Shown in pieces: positions 16,000 to 25,435 of a DNA stretch of 32,950 bases. The notes beneath the pieces are model-generated. The model had not been told where the DNA came from, searched no databases, and saw nothing but the letters and a program-made list of their open reading frames with translations. How positions within the stretch are numbered: the first letter of the stretch is position 1; each line of letters begins with the position of its first letter. This DNA is from Syntrophobacterales bacterium (GTDB lineage: Bacteria > Desulfobacterota > Syntrophia > Syntrophales > UBA2210), in the NCBI GenBank assembly GCA_021163105.1, contig JAGGXJ010000061.1:1-32950 (forward strand), read 5' to 3'. Both the position numbers and the translations under genes were made by a program.

Positions 16000-16626
16000 A
16001 TGAAACGCCTTTTTGTGATCATAATTGCGGCTTCCTTTATTTTTGTGCTGTCCGGGTGTATTGGCGGAGGAGACCCCACTCCCATGACAGAACAGTATAT
16101 CATTGAGTACACTCCCCCTGTATATAATAACCTTTCCCATATGGATGAGTCGATAAAGATAGAAAGATTTTCCATGTCCAGGAATCTGAACTGCCGTTCA
16201 ATGTTCTATAAACCGGCCCCATTCAAACGTGAAGAATACAATTACCACCGATGGAGAATAAATCCCGGAGATATGGTAACCGATTGTCTCCTGCGTGACC
16301 TCAGGGCCTCAGGTCTGTTCCACGCGGTATTTTCCTGTCACAATTACGAAAATGCAAGGTTTCTGATGGAAGGCCATGTCGAAGAATTTATCGGGTTGTA
16401 TGAACAGAATCCGGGGAAAGCTCTTCTTAAACTGAATATCACGCTTCTGGATATGGAGGCTGAGAATGCGACAAACCGCGTGATATTTCAGAAAAACTAT
16501 AAAATCTCCGAAACACTCGAAAGCCGGACACCTGAGGGACTGACCCGGGGTATGAGCAGTGCCATGTACTCTCTTTCGAAACAGATAATGAGAGATATCC
16601 ATGATTCTGTTGGTCTTGACCGCTAA
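16000..16626 (+). CDS. Lipoprotein of an MCE/ABC lipid transport system (PqiC/ABC auxiliary lipoprotein-like)
   Basis: The 208-residue protein has a type II signal peptide with lipobox LSGC (Cys20). The mature part fits the ABC-type transport auxiliary lipoprotein family (PqiC/YmbA-like): Y-x-I-E-Y near the start, IERFSMSRNLNCRSMFYK, a Tyr/Trp-rich region and an alternating beta/alpha C-terminus with DVxDS-like TPEGLTRGMSSAMYSLSKQI. Such proteins probably sit on the outer membrane and receive lipid from MCE assemblies. The start is ATG 16000 with AAAAGGG (15984-15990). The in-frame extension to 15952 would read into the repeat and is rejected. No MlaC gene is seen, so this lipoprotein may supply the outer-membrane end. 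Confidence 0.8.
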   Translation: MKRLFVIIIAASFIFVLSGCIGGGDPTPMTEQYIIEYTPPVYNNLSHMDESIKIERFSMSRNLNCRSMFYKPAPFKREEYNYHRWRINPGDMVTDCLLRDLRASGLFHAVFSCHNYENARFLMEGHVEEFIGLYEQNPGKALLKLNITLLDMEAENATNRVIFQKNYKISETLESRTPEGLTRGMSSAMYSLSKQIMRDIHDSVGLDR

Positions 16627-16630
16627 CAGC

Positions 16631-16648
16631 TTTTTAACCGTGAACGGT
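16631..16648. repeat. Short intergenic repeat ACCGTGAA type, shortened copy
   Basis: TTTTTAACCGTGAACGGT: five T then ACCGTGAA, as in the two longer copies, here closing into ACCGT/ACGGT. It lies between two convergent genes. Confidence 0.35.
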
Positions 16649-16678
16649 GACTCCGAGCAGTTACTTTTCTTCTATTCC

Positions 16679-17614
16679 TCACCATGCCATATCCCTTAAC
16701 AGCGGGAGCATAAGTTCCAGCGCGTGCCACCCTTCCTGTATAGTCTCGTCCGCCCGGTTGAATTCGAGGAGACCTATATGAGCCAGCCTGGGGGATATCA
16801 GCAGATCTGGAGGATCTCCAGCGAGTCTCTGACGCGTTATACGATCCTGCATTATGTCTGTGGATGTTGCCATTACCTCGAAAATCGAAGGGTTACGATC
16901 CGCGTTAGCCGATACAAACCCCGCCGGAATGAAAGACTTGCCCTTCTCTATTGTGCTGTTCAAGTAGGATGTCAACTGTTCACGCAACTTTCCCGTTGTC
17001 TCTTTCTTTTCAGGTACAGGTTTTTGTCGTGAGTTTTTCCGGGCTTTGCGTTTTCCAATAAGACCGGAATTTAGATTAACCGCTATGACAATATCAGCGC
17101 CCATGGCCCTGCACAATGATACGGGCACCGGATTTACCAGACCTCCGTCCACAAGCCACTGCCCCCCCTGCTTAAAAGGCGCGAATATGCCCGGCATTGA
17201 TATGCTCGCGCGCACGGCATTCATCAAAGATCCTTTCTTGAGCCATATTTCACGTCCCGACATCAGGTCTGTCGCGACCGCGGCGAAAGGCATGGAAAGA
17301 TTTTCGATGTCTGGATCCGCAAAGTTTTTTCTGAAGAAATTTATGATCTTTTCTCCCTCAATAAAACCGGACCGGGGGAACATTATATCCATAAATCCGA
17401 TAACATCAGACCAGGAGAGATCTCGCACCCATTCATCCAACTGATCCAGCGTGCCGGCGGCCAGCGCTCCGCCGACAACCGACCCTATCGATGTTCCGCA
17501 CACAATGTCTATGGGGATCCCTTCCTCCCGCAGACCCTGTATCACGCCGATGTGAGACCACCCGCGAGCCGAGCCGCTGCCAAGCGCCAGACCTATTTTT
17601 CTTGTTTTTGTCAT
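16679..17614 (-). CDS. Patatin-like phospholipase (RssA/NTE family)
   Basis: The 311-residue protein has the oxyanion-hole motif GSGSARGW (12-19), the nucleophile elbow GTSIG with Ser42, and the dyad Asp156 in DGGLVNPVP. It is a Ser-Asp lipid acyl hydrolase, probably cytoplasmic or membrane-associated, as no signal peptide is present. A basic insertion near 175-205 (RKARKNSRQKPVPEKKE) separates the core from the C-terminal region. I start at ATG 17614, which has AAAGGAG eight bases upstream; a longer frame to 17689 would translate a REP repeat. It faces the mla operon tail-to-tail, so a joint role in phospholipid handling is possible. Confidence 0.92.
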   Translation of the reverse strand: MTKTRKIGLALGSGSARGWSHIGVIQGLREEGIPIDIVCGTSIGSVVGGALAAGTLDQLDEWVRDLSWSDVIGFMDIMFPRSGFIEGEKIINFFRKNFADPDIENLSMPFAAVATDLMSGREIWLKKGSLMNAVRASISMPGIFAPFKQGGQWLVDGGLVNPVPVSLCRAMGADIVIAVNLNSGLIGKRKARKNSRQKPVPEKKETTGKLREQLTSYLNSTIEKGKSFIPAGFVSANADRNPSIFEVMATSTDIMQDRITRQRLAGDPPDLLISPRLAHIGLLEFNRADETIQEGWHALELMLPLLRDMAW

Positions 17615-17656
17615 GCCAGAAACTCCTTTCCCTTTACGCGATTGCAGACGGCATAC

Positions 17657-17689
17657 TGTAGGTTGGGTTGAGCTTGCGAAACCCAACAA
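17657..17689 (+). repeat. REP-like repeat R1
   Basis: TGTAGGTTGGGTTGAG, a short variable loop, then CGAAACCCAACA. The arms GTTGGGTT/AACCCAAC pair. It lies just upstream of the patatin-like gene start. Confidence 0.85.
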
Positions 17690-17762
17690 GATCTAATACG
17701 AAAGCCTGACATTGATAAAATACCCGGTTGTCCCCTGTCCTTCTTACACGGTTACAGTATAA

Positions 17763-17793
17763 TGTAGGTTGGGTTGAGGAACGAAACCCAACA
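17763..17793 (+). repeat. REP-like repeat R2
   Basis: Same sequence family as R1 with loop GAAC. It is placed 11 bases beyond the 3' end of the RAYT relic (which ends at 17804 on the minus strand). Confidence 0.85.
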
Positions 17794-17803
17794 GAACAGA
17801 AAA

Positions 17804-18303
17804 TTACTCGTTACCAACCATTGTTTCAAACTCCATTTTGATCCCCGCTCCCCATTTTTGGTCATACACTCCGTCACGCACATACCGGTGAAAACTTGAA
17901 TATTCCCAATCCTTTGGGTCATTCACATATCCGTGTCTTACCAGATTATAGTGAATGTACTCGACATGTCGAATAAAATCTTGTTCATCACGAATCAGGT
18001 GTTCCCAAAAACGACGCTGCCAAACGTTTTGTTCCTTCTTTTTCAATCTGGATGAAACATTTTGTTGGGTTTCACTTTGCTCAACCCAACCTACCGGTTT
18101 TTGACATTTTCTACTGAAATTACTGGAAATAACTCTTGATCAAGCGCCATCGCATGGAAAAATCAGAATCACCCTGCGGTAGCGTCCAGATACAATGCAG
18201 ATGATCGGGCATGACAACCATAGCATCAATTTTAAACGGATGCCTCATGAGGGTCTTACGAAAAACCTTTCTTAATTGGAACGTGGGAATGAGGGGGTGA
18301 TAA
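17804..18303 (-). pseudogene. REP-associated tyrosine transposase (RAYT, Y1_Tnp), truncated and frameshifted
   Basis: Two fragments join into one RAYT. Upstream fragment (18291-18120): HPFKIDAMVVMPDHLHCIW with the DHLHC (HUH-type) motif, then RWRLIKSYF. Downstream fragment (to 17804): WQRRFWEHLIRDEQDF, VEYIHYNLVRHGYV and YSSFHRYVR, with the Tyr-containing helix. The first 30-40 residues of the family, including the first beta strand, are missing and are replaced by repeat R4. A near-duplication of about 10 bases around 18116-18125 (TTCCAGTAA/TTTCAGTAG in minus sense) causes a frameshift and stops. Beyond it the frame is open through repeat R3, which lies inside the gene. It cannot encode an active protein. 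RAYTs are thought to mobilise REP elements. Confidence 0.88.
18063..18093 (-). repeat. REP-like repeat R3, inside the RAYT relic
   Basis: Reverse orientation to R1, R2 and R4 on the plus strand: TGTTGGGTTTC, loop, GCTCAACCCAACCTA. Read with the RAYT it is in frame, encoding GWVEQSETQQ. Confidence 0.85.
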
Positions 18304-18334
18304 TGTAGGTTGGGTTGAGGTACGAAACCCAACA
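18304..18334 (+). repeat. REP-like repeat R4
   Basis: TGTAGGTTGGGTTGAGG, TACG, AAACCCAACA. It replaces the 5' end of the RAYT relic and ends 7 bases before the stop codon of the UPF0280 gene. Confidence 0.85.
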
Positions 18335-18340
18335 AAAGCC

Positions 18341-19063
18341 TTACGCCAGTTCAATGTCTCCCCGTATTCCCAGTTTATCACCCATAATGACTACAACACC
18401 CATGACCCCTTCTATGCGTAGCCCGAAGTCGAGTGCTTTTTCTATGTCCCCTGCCCTCTTTACACGATTGCAGATAGCGGTTGCCGCGGCATCGGCCAGG
18501 GTCGCCGATTCTGATGTGACACATACCGCGTCCGCCCTGCCGAAGCTCAGTGAGTGTCCGACTGTTCCTGAAGAGGTGCAAACACCGGCAGGGGCTCCCC
18601 CGCACTTTATTCTTACAGAAACCTTATAACTGAGAGGAGAATTTCCGGCGAAGATTCCGACAGTGGCGTCCTTATTCATGAGTTTCAGGAATATATCCCC
18701 CCCGTTTTCTATTATGACATTGTCTGAATGCTTCATAAGGTCCAGACCGACATTCCGGGCGATCGCCCCCGCGACGGAGGCCATAGGGCCGACACCACAG
18801 CGGCTGGATGCCTCTGTCATTTCTCTTATTATAGCCGGCGCGAATTCATTCGCTTCAACCGGCGTCATGGAATTTATGAATTGGGAATTGTGTCTGATGT
18901 ATTCTTCTATGAATTCTCGATGCCTGCGCACGGACTGGATTGCCGCGTCTTCACAATCAGTGTCCGTGCCTATATAGAGGTCTGTTTCCTGTATCTTTAC
19001 CTGAAATGATACAAGGTCCCCTTTCGAAATCCTGTTTCTATAGGTTCGCTCGTAGTATTCCAT
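18341..19063 (-). CDS. UPF0280 family protein (ApbE-like fold)
   Basis: The 240-residue protein matches the UPF0280 family known from archaea and deltaproteobacteria: MTPVEANEFAPAIIREM, GVGPMASVAGAIA, ENGGDIFL and CTSSGTVGHSLSFGRADAV are in the expected order. The family shares its fold with the flavin transferase ApbE, but its function is not established. No signal peptide or membrane helix. The ATG at 19063 has GGA six bases upstream. It starts 14 bases after the dnaE stop and is therefore probably co-transcribed with dnaE. Confidence 0.9.
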   Translation of the reverse strand: MEYYERTYRNRISKGDLVSFQVKIQETDLYIGTDTDCEDAAIQSVRRHREFIEEYIRHNSQFINSMTPVEANEFAPAIIREMTEASSRCGVGPMASVAGAIARNVGLDLMKHSDNVIIENGGDIFLKLMNKDATVGIFAGNSPLSYKVSVRIKCGGAPAGVCTSSGTVGHSLSFGRADAVCVTSESATLADAAATAICNRVKRAGDIEKALDFGLRIEGVMGVVVIMGDKLGIRGDIELA

Positions 19064-19077
19064 TTTCGTCCGTATAC

Positions 19078-22000
19078 CTATATGAACCGCGTCGCACCCG
19101 GGCCCAGGAGATTATCGGCCTCTTTTTTGATGTCTTCTGAGATCTTAACCCTTGAGCCTTCACCAAGCGAGATAATGGTTTCTGCATTATTTAATGATTG
19201 TAAATGTATATATCCCGGGTAGTTGCCCTTTTGTCTATCGAGTATTGCTTTAAGCGTTTCCAATGTCTCTTTGTCCGTTTTTTGAGTATCTATTGTAAAA
19301 TGCACAGAGGAAAAAGGTGTTTTCATCGCCTCCTCAACAGTGGTGATTTCAGAGGCCACGATTTTTGCCCCCTCCCCCTCATCGCCAATATCAAGCCGTC
19401 CTTTTATATAAAGCGGTTCTTCGCTGTTTATTATGAACATGGTATCCTTGTATAGCTCCGCGAAGACAACAACTGTGATAAAACCCTTCAGGTCTTCAAT
19501 GGTTACATAGGCCATCGTATCTTTTCTCTTTGTTGTAGTCTCCTTTACATTGCTCATAACCCCCGCGATCGCCACGGAGCTGCCATCCTGTTTTCCGGAC
19601 AATGTCAGAGAATTACTATCCACGATAGTATTAAGGCTATCTGCGTATTTCAGGAGAGGATGACCAGTTATATAAAAGCCCAGCATCTCCTTTTCATAAG
19701 ACAGCAGAACATCGTGGTCCCATTCCGGAACATCGGGAAGATGAGGCTGTGTTGTGTCCTCAACCCCGGATTGATCAAAGAGGCTGATCTGGCCACTCAG
19801 GCGATCCTTGTTTTTCTTCTGTGCGGCGAGTGCGATATCTTCATAACCTTCCATCAAACGGCATCTGTTTTTCTCCAAGGAATCGAACGCGCCGCATTTG
19901 ATCAGACTTTCTATGACCTTCTTATTTATCTTGTGCATATCTACCCTGTCACAAAAATCATGGAACGAAGTGAATCCTCCACCTGATATCCTGGCAAGTA
20001 TTATGGAATCAACAGCGCCATTGCCTACATTTTTTACAGCGGACAGGCCGAATCTGATATTATCCCCGGCAACACTGAAGTCGGTGAATGATTCATTTAT
20101 GTCCGGGGGCAACACGTTGATCCCCATATCTCTGCAGCTGCTGATATATTTTATAATATTGTCCCGGTTGGTTTTTTCGCTGGTGAGCAGCGCCGTCATA
20201 AATTCTACTGGATAATGGGCCTTTAGATACGCGGTCTGGAAGGAGATCATTGTGTAGGCGGTACTGTGGGATTTGTTGAATCCATAACCGGCAAATGTTT
20301 CCATATGTTCCCATATTTTTTTTGCTTTGGCCTCCGGAATCTTGTTTTTCTTTGCGCCAGCAAGGAACTTGGGGCTTTCCTTTTCCATCGCGGAGGCCTT
20401 CTTTTTACTCATTGCCCTCCGCAGATTGTCCGCGTCCGCCATGCTGTAACCGCCGATCGCGCTGGCGATCTGCATTACCTGTTCCTGATAAATGGTGATG
20501 CCGTAAGTCTCTTTCAGTATAGCTTCAAGGCGCTGATCTTCGTAAACAATCTTCTTTTTACCCTGTTTTTGTGCTATGAAATCGGGAATCATAGTCATTG
20601 GCCCCGGCCGATAGAGGGAGATCAGAGCGATAATATCCTCAATACAGTCCGGCTTTATACTGACGAGCAAATCCTTCATACCGGCGCTCTCAAGCTGAAA
20701 GACACCGTCTGTCTGTCCTTTTGTGAGCAGTTCATATGTCTCTTCGTCGTCAAGGGAAACAGCTTCAATTGAAAAGTCTTCCTTTCCCCTCCCCTCCCTG
20801 ATAAATTTCGAGGCATCCCTGATAACTGTGAGTGTTCTGAGACCCAGGAAATCAAACTTTGTAAGACCGACACTCTGCAGATCATTCATTGAATACTGCG
20901 TCACGATATCGTCGTTGTTCGGGCTTTTGTACAGGGGAACCCTCTCCACAAGCGGTATGTCGGAGATGACAACTCCGGCCGCGTGTGTGGAAGCGTGGCG
21001 GTTCAGGCCTTCAAGAGACTGGGACAGGTCGAGAAGCCTTTTGACTTTTTCATTTTTTCTTTGCTCCGCGGCGAGACGCGGCTCATCCTTTATCGCCTGT
21101 TTGAGCGTGATTCCCGGTGTGTTGGGTATCATCTTTGCGATCGTGTCCACTTCCCCGTAGGGCATACTGAGCGCCCTGCCGACATCCCTTACAACCGCTT
21201 TTGCCTGCATTTTCCCGAATGTGATAATCTGTGAAACCTGGTCGACCCCATACTTTTCTGTCACATACCGAATAATCTCATCTCTACCCTCCATACAGAA
21301 ATCTATATCTATGTCGGGCATGCTTCTTCTACTGGGATTCAGAAACCTTTCGAAAAAGAGACCATATCGGATGGGGTCTACGTTAGTGATACCGAGTGCG
21401 TAGGCTACAAGACTACCAGCAGCAGAGCCTCTTCCCGGGCCTACCGGTATATTCATTTTCTTTGAATAGTTTACAAAATCAGAGACAATAAGAAAATATC
21501 CCGGAAATTCCATTGAATTAATTATCTCAAGTTCTGACTCCAGCCTTTTTCTATATATCTTTCCTGTATCATCGGCGCTGTCACCCCCCTCCCCCACAAT
21601 AGTGGGCATCAGGCGCTCCAGTCCTTCCCGGGCCAGCTGGGCAAGATACTCTTCCTGAGAAAGTCCTTTCTCGGTCTCGTAATTGGGAAGGAAAAAGAGA
21701 TGTCCCAAGTCCAGTGTCAGATTACACTTTTCGGCGATTTCCAGTGTATTCGCGATAGCTTCCGGACAATAATCGAATTGCTCCTTCATCTCATCGGGAG
21801 ATTTCAGGTAGAATTCATCCGTCTTGAAGCGCATCCTTTTCTCGTCTTCCATCGTCGTTCCGGTCTGTATGCACAGGAGAACCTCATGCGCCTGCGCGTC
21901 TTTACGATTCAGGTAGTGACAATCATTGGTCGCAACCATTGGGACAGAAAGCTTCGCGCCTATTTCGACAAGTTGTTTGTTAACCTGCTTTTGCTCTTTG

Positions 22001-22533
22001 AGTCCATTTTCCATGATCTCAAGGTAGAAATTGCCCTCTCCGAATATCTCGCGGTATTCCATGGCCGCTTTTTCTGCGGCAGCATTGTCTCCGGCAAGCA
22101 GGAGATGGGGTATCTCACCGTTGAGACACGCGCTCATGCAGATAAGTCCCTCGCTGTGAAGGGCCAGCAACTCTTTGTCTACGCGTGGTTTATAGTAGAA
22201 TCCTTCAAGGTATCCGGCTGATGTAAGTTTCATCAGGTTCTTGTATCCACGCGTATTCTTAGCGAGGACAACAAGGTGGCGGGTTCCTCCGCTCCTGTCG
22301 AACCGGCTTCCCGAAGCAACATAAAGTTCGCATCCTATAATGGGCTTTATACCCGCCTTGTAGGCTTTCTGGTAAAAGTCTATGGCCCCGAACATGTTGC
22401 CATGATCGGTCATGGCAATGGAGGACATCTTGTACTCTTTCGCCTTTGAGAAGAGGTTCTCGAGACGTATCGCGCCATCGAGAAGACTGTACTGGGTGTG
22501 CACGTGGAGATGAACAAAATCGGAATATTTCAT
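19078..22533 (-). CDS. dnaE: DNA polymerase III alpha subunit
   Basis: The 1151-residue catalytic subunit of the replicative polymerase begins with the PHP domain (VHLHVHTQYSLLDGA at 7-21; TDHGNMFG). The catalytic acids are in PDIDIDF (about 404-410), with PVGPGRGSAAGSLVAYALGI just before. A helix-hairpin-helix region (IKCGAFDSL) and an OB domain (about 970-1060, VAIAGVMSNVKETTTKRKDTMAYVTIEDL) follow. Length matches standard DnaE, not the shorter ImuC/DnaE2. I start at ATG 22533, with AAAGGT upstream; the GTG at 22557 would place the ribosome site inside the coding region. Confidence 0.97.
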   Translation of the reverse strand: MKYSDFVHLHVHTQYSLLDGAIRLENLFSKAKEYKMSSIAMTDHGNMFGAIDFYQKAYKAGIKPIIGCELYVASGSRFDRSGGTRHLVVLAKNTRGYKNLMKLTSAGYLEGFYYKPRVDKELLALHSEGLICMSACLNGEIPHLLLAGDNAAAEKAAMEYREIFGEGNFYLEIMENGLKEQKQVNKQLVEIGAKLSVPMVATNDCHYLNRKDAQAHEVLLCIQTGTTMEDEKRMRFKTDEFYLKSPDEMKEQFDYCPEAIANTLEIAEKCNLTLDLGHLFFLPNYETEKGLSQEEYLAQLAREGLERLMPTIVGEGGDSADDTGKIYRKRLESELEIINSMEFPGYFLIVSDFVNYSKKMNIPVGPGRGSAAGSLVAYALGITNVDPIRYGLFFERFLNPSRRSMPDIDIDFCMEGRDEIIRYVTEKYGVDQVSQIITFGKMQAKAVVRDVGRALSMPYGEVDTIAKMIPNTPGITLKQAIKDEPRLAAEQRKNEKVKRLLDLSQSLEGLNRHASTHAAGVVISDIPLVERVPLYKSPNNDDIVTQYSMNDLQSVGLTKFDFLGLRTLTVIRDASKFIREGRGKEDFSIEAVSLDDEETYELLTKGQTDGVFQLESAGMKDLLVSIKPDCIEDIIALISLYRPGPMTMIPDFIAQKQGKKKIVYEDQRLEAILKETYGITIYQEQVMQIASAIGGYSMADADNLRRAMSKKKASAMEKESPKFLAGAKKNKIPEAKAKKIWEHMETFAGYGFNKSHSTAYTMISFQTAYLKAHYPVEFMTALLTSEKTNRDNIIKYISSCRDMGINVLPPDINESFTDFSVAGDNIRFGLSAVKNVGNGAVDSIILARISGGGFTSFHDFCDRVDMHKINKKVIESLIKCGAFDSLEKNRCRLMEGYEDIALAAQKKNKDRLSGQISLFDQSGVEDTTQPHLPDVPEWDHDVLLSYEKEMLGFYITGHPLLKYADSLNTIVDSNSLTLSGKQDGSSVAIAGVMSNVKETTTKRKDTMAYVTIEDLKGFITVVVFAELYKDTMFIINSEEPLYIKGRLDIGDEGEGAKIVASEITTVEEAMKTPFSSVHFTIDTQKTDKETLETLKAILDRQKGNYPGYIHLQSLNNAETIISLGEGSRVKISEDIKKEADNLLGPGATRFI

Positions 22534-22625
22534 TATATAAACCTTTGATAACGACACAAGTTAGTTAGTAGCTCCGCCTTATCGGGGTCATTCCCGCGGA
22601 GAGACTGCATCACAATTCCTTTTTT

Positions 22626-22716
22626 TGTCATTTCGAGCAAAGCGAGAAATCCTAATGCTTAATAAATTTCACATGTTAAGATTCCTCATCCCGATAAATC
22701 GGGATTCGGAATGACA
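22626..22716. repeat. 91-bp intergenic repeat with terminal inverted ends and hairpin core
   Basis: It begins TGTCATTTCGAG and ends ATTCGGAATGACA, so the termini TGTCATT/AATGACA are inverted repeats. Inside are TTTCGAGCAAAGCGAGAAA (22631-22649) and the hairpin ATCCCGA-TAAA-TCGGGAT (22688-22705). The layout is MITE/REP-like. A second partial unit, GTCATTCCCGCG, lies at 22587-22598. The region between guaB and dnaE (22534-22802) has no gene. Confidence 0.7.
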
Positions 22717-22802
22717 CTTTACCCTATTACGACACAGTTTCTGGGCCGAGAATGACAAGTTACTTGAAAGCCTTAAGCCTGAACCCTTTTGGTAACTACA
22801 AC

Positions 22803-24302
<1,500 letters not shown>

Positions 24303-24812
24303 TCAAGGTTGCTCTTGAGTCTTTAACCTGATTAGCGATTTTCCTATATAGTGATTTAGCCCGTTAAGGGACACAAAATAGGCGTCTTTGTCTTCATCAT
24401 ATTTGATAAATTCCGCAATCTGATAATAGGCCGATCGCGAGAATCTCGCTTCAAACTTCCTGTCCTTTATGTCGCAGTAAAGTACATTGTCCATGCCCAC
24501 GCGCAGGGTTGAAGGGTCCAGCTTTTCCGAGGTAAAATCGTTGAGAAGAATCTCGATGAATTCCTTTTCGTGATTTTCCCTGTTGCCTTTACCGACTGTC
24601 TTCACCACGAAAGGAGTGTCTTCAACCTCTATAAAGCACTTGTCACCTTCGAATTCTATCAGGTATTTTCCTTCTTCGTCTCTCTTCAGGCTTTCAAAAA
24701 AGAGCTTGAGAATATCTTCCCTGAACATCACAGTCCCGTTGTAATACCAGACGCCATCCTTGTCTATCCTGATAGGCAGGGATGGTATTTCATTTTCCGG
24801 GTTCATAGTCAT
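24303..24812 (-). CDS. DUF1285 family protein
   Basis: 169 residues (167 if the second Met is used). The opening LPIRIDKDGVWYYNG-x5-REDILKLF and IEVEDTPFVV match DUF1285, a small soluble domain family of unknown function with two subdomains. The C-terminal half repeats a similar pattern (LRVGMDNVLYCDIK). There is no signal peptide and no catalytic motif I can name. No strong ribosome site is visible, and the gene begins 8 bases after the dtd stop, so translation is probably coupled to dtd. It may serve as a ligand-binding protein; this is a guess. Confidence 0.82.
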   Translation of the reverse strand: MTMNPENEIPSLPIRIDKDGVWYYNGTVMFREDILKLFFESLKRDEEGKYLIEFEGDKCFIEVEDTPFVVKTVGKGNRENHEKEFIEILLNDFTSEKLDPSTLRVGMDNVLYCDIKDRKFEARFSRSAYYQIAEFIKYDEDKDAYFVSLNGLNHYIGKSLIRLKTQEQP

Positions 24813-24820
24813 ATCGCTGT

Positions 24821-25267
24821 CTATCTTTTTGTACTGTTCAGAATCATTGTTACCGGACCGTTATTCACGAGATCTATCTTCATCATAGCCTGGAACTGCC
24901 CGGTAGCCACTTTCTCTACATGCCTGCGTGCTCTCCCGATAAAATATTCATAGAGCTCACTGGCCTGTTCGGGCCCGGCAGCGTCAACAAACGATGGCCG
25001 TCTTCCCTTCCGGCAATTGGCAAGAAGGGTAAACTGAGATACCACAAGCATTTCACCCGATATGTCCAGCAGGGAGAGGTTCATCTTTTCGTTTGAATCT
25101 TCAAATATCCGGAGATTGATTATCTTATCTGAGAGATAATCTGCGTCCTTTTCTCCATCCCCCTCAGCAACACCGAGAAACACCACAACGCCTTTCCCTA
25201 TCTCCCCGACCGTATGACCATCAACGGAAACTCCGGAAGAATCAACCCTTTGAACAACGGCTATCAT
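24821..25267 (-). CDS. dtd: D-aminoacyl-tRNA deacylase
   Basis: The 148-residue enzyme removes D-amino acids (and Gly mischarged on tRNA-Ala) from tRNA. Both active-site motifs are present: SQFTLLA (residues 77-83) and the cross-subunit NGPVTM near 137, as required in the homodimer. Length is typical. It is the first gene of the minus-strand group dtd-DUF1285-guaB. Its ATG at 25267 has GGAG-like GAGCAAACC upstream, which is weak. Confidence 0.95.
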   Translation of the reverse strand: MIAVVQRVDSSGVSVDGHTVGEIGKGVVVFLGVAEGDGEKDADYLSDKIINLRIFEDSNEKMNLSLLDISGEMLVVSQFTLLANCRKGRRPSFVDAAGPEQASELYEYFIGRARRHVEKVATGQFQAMMKIDLVNNGPVTMILNSTKR

Positions 25268-25399
25268 GGCTGGTTTGCTCCTAAATCACGGCAATCTCTT
25301 AATAATCAATAAAGACGTACCGATAACCTGCAAGATTCCCCCGAATTCCTAAATCTTCAAAAGAGAATCCCAGAATTCTCCTCTACCTTCTGTTTTTTT

Positions 25400-25418
25400 A
25401 CCGTGAACCGATAACTGT
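25400..25418. repeat. Short intergenic repeat ACCGTGAA type, copy 2
   Basis: ACCGTGAACCGATAACTGT, preceded by seven T and followed by another ACCGTGA at 25421. It matches 17 of 19 bases of 12634-12652. The rest of 25268-25435 shows nothing else. Confidence 0.5.
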
Positions 25419-25435
25419 AAACCGTGATATGAATC

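Noticed and set aside
17615-17689. N-terminal extension of the patatin-like protein
   Set aside because: It consists of translated REP repeat; ATG 17614 with AAAGGAG is clearly better.
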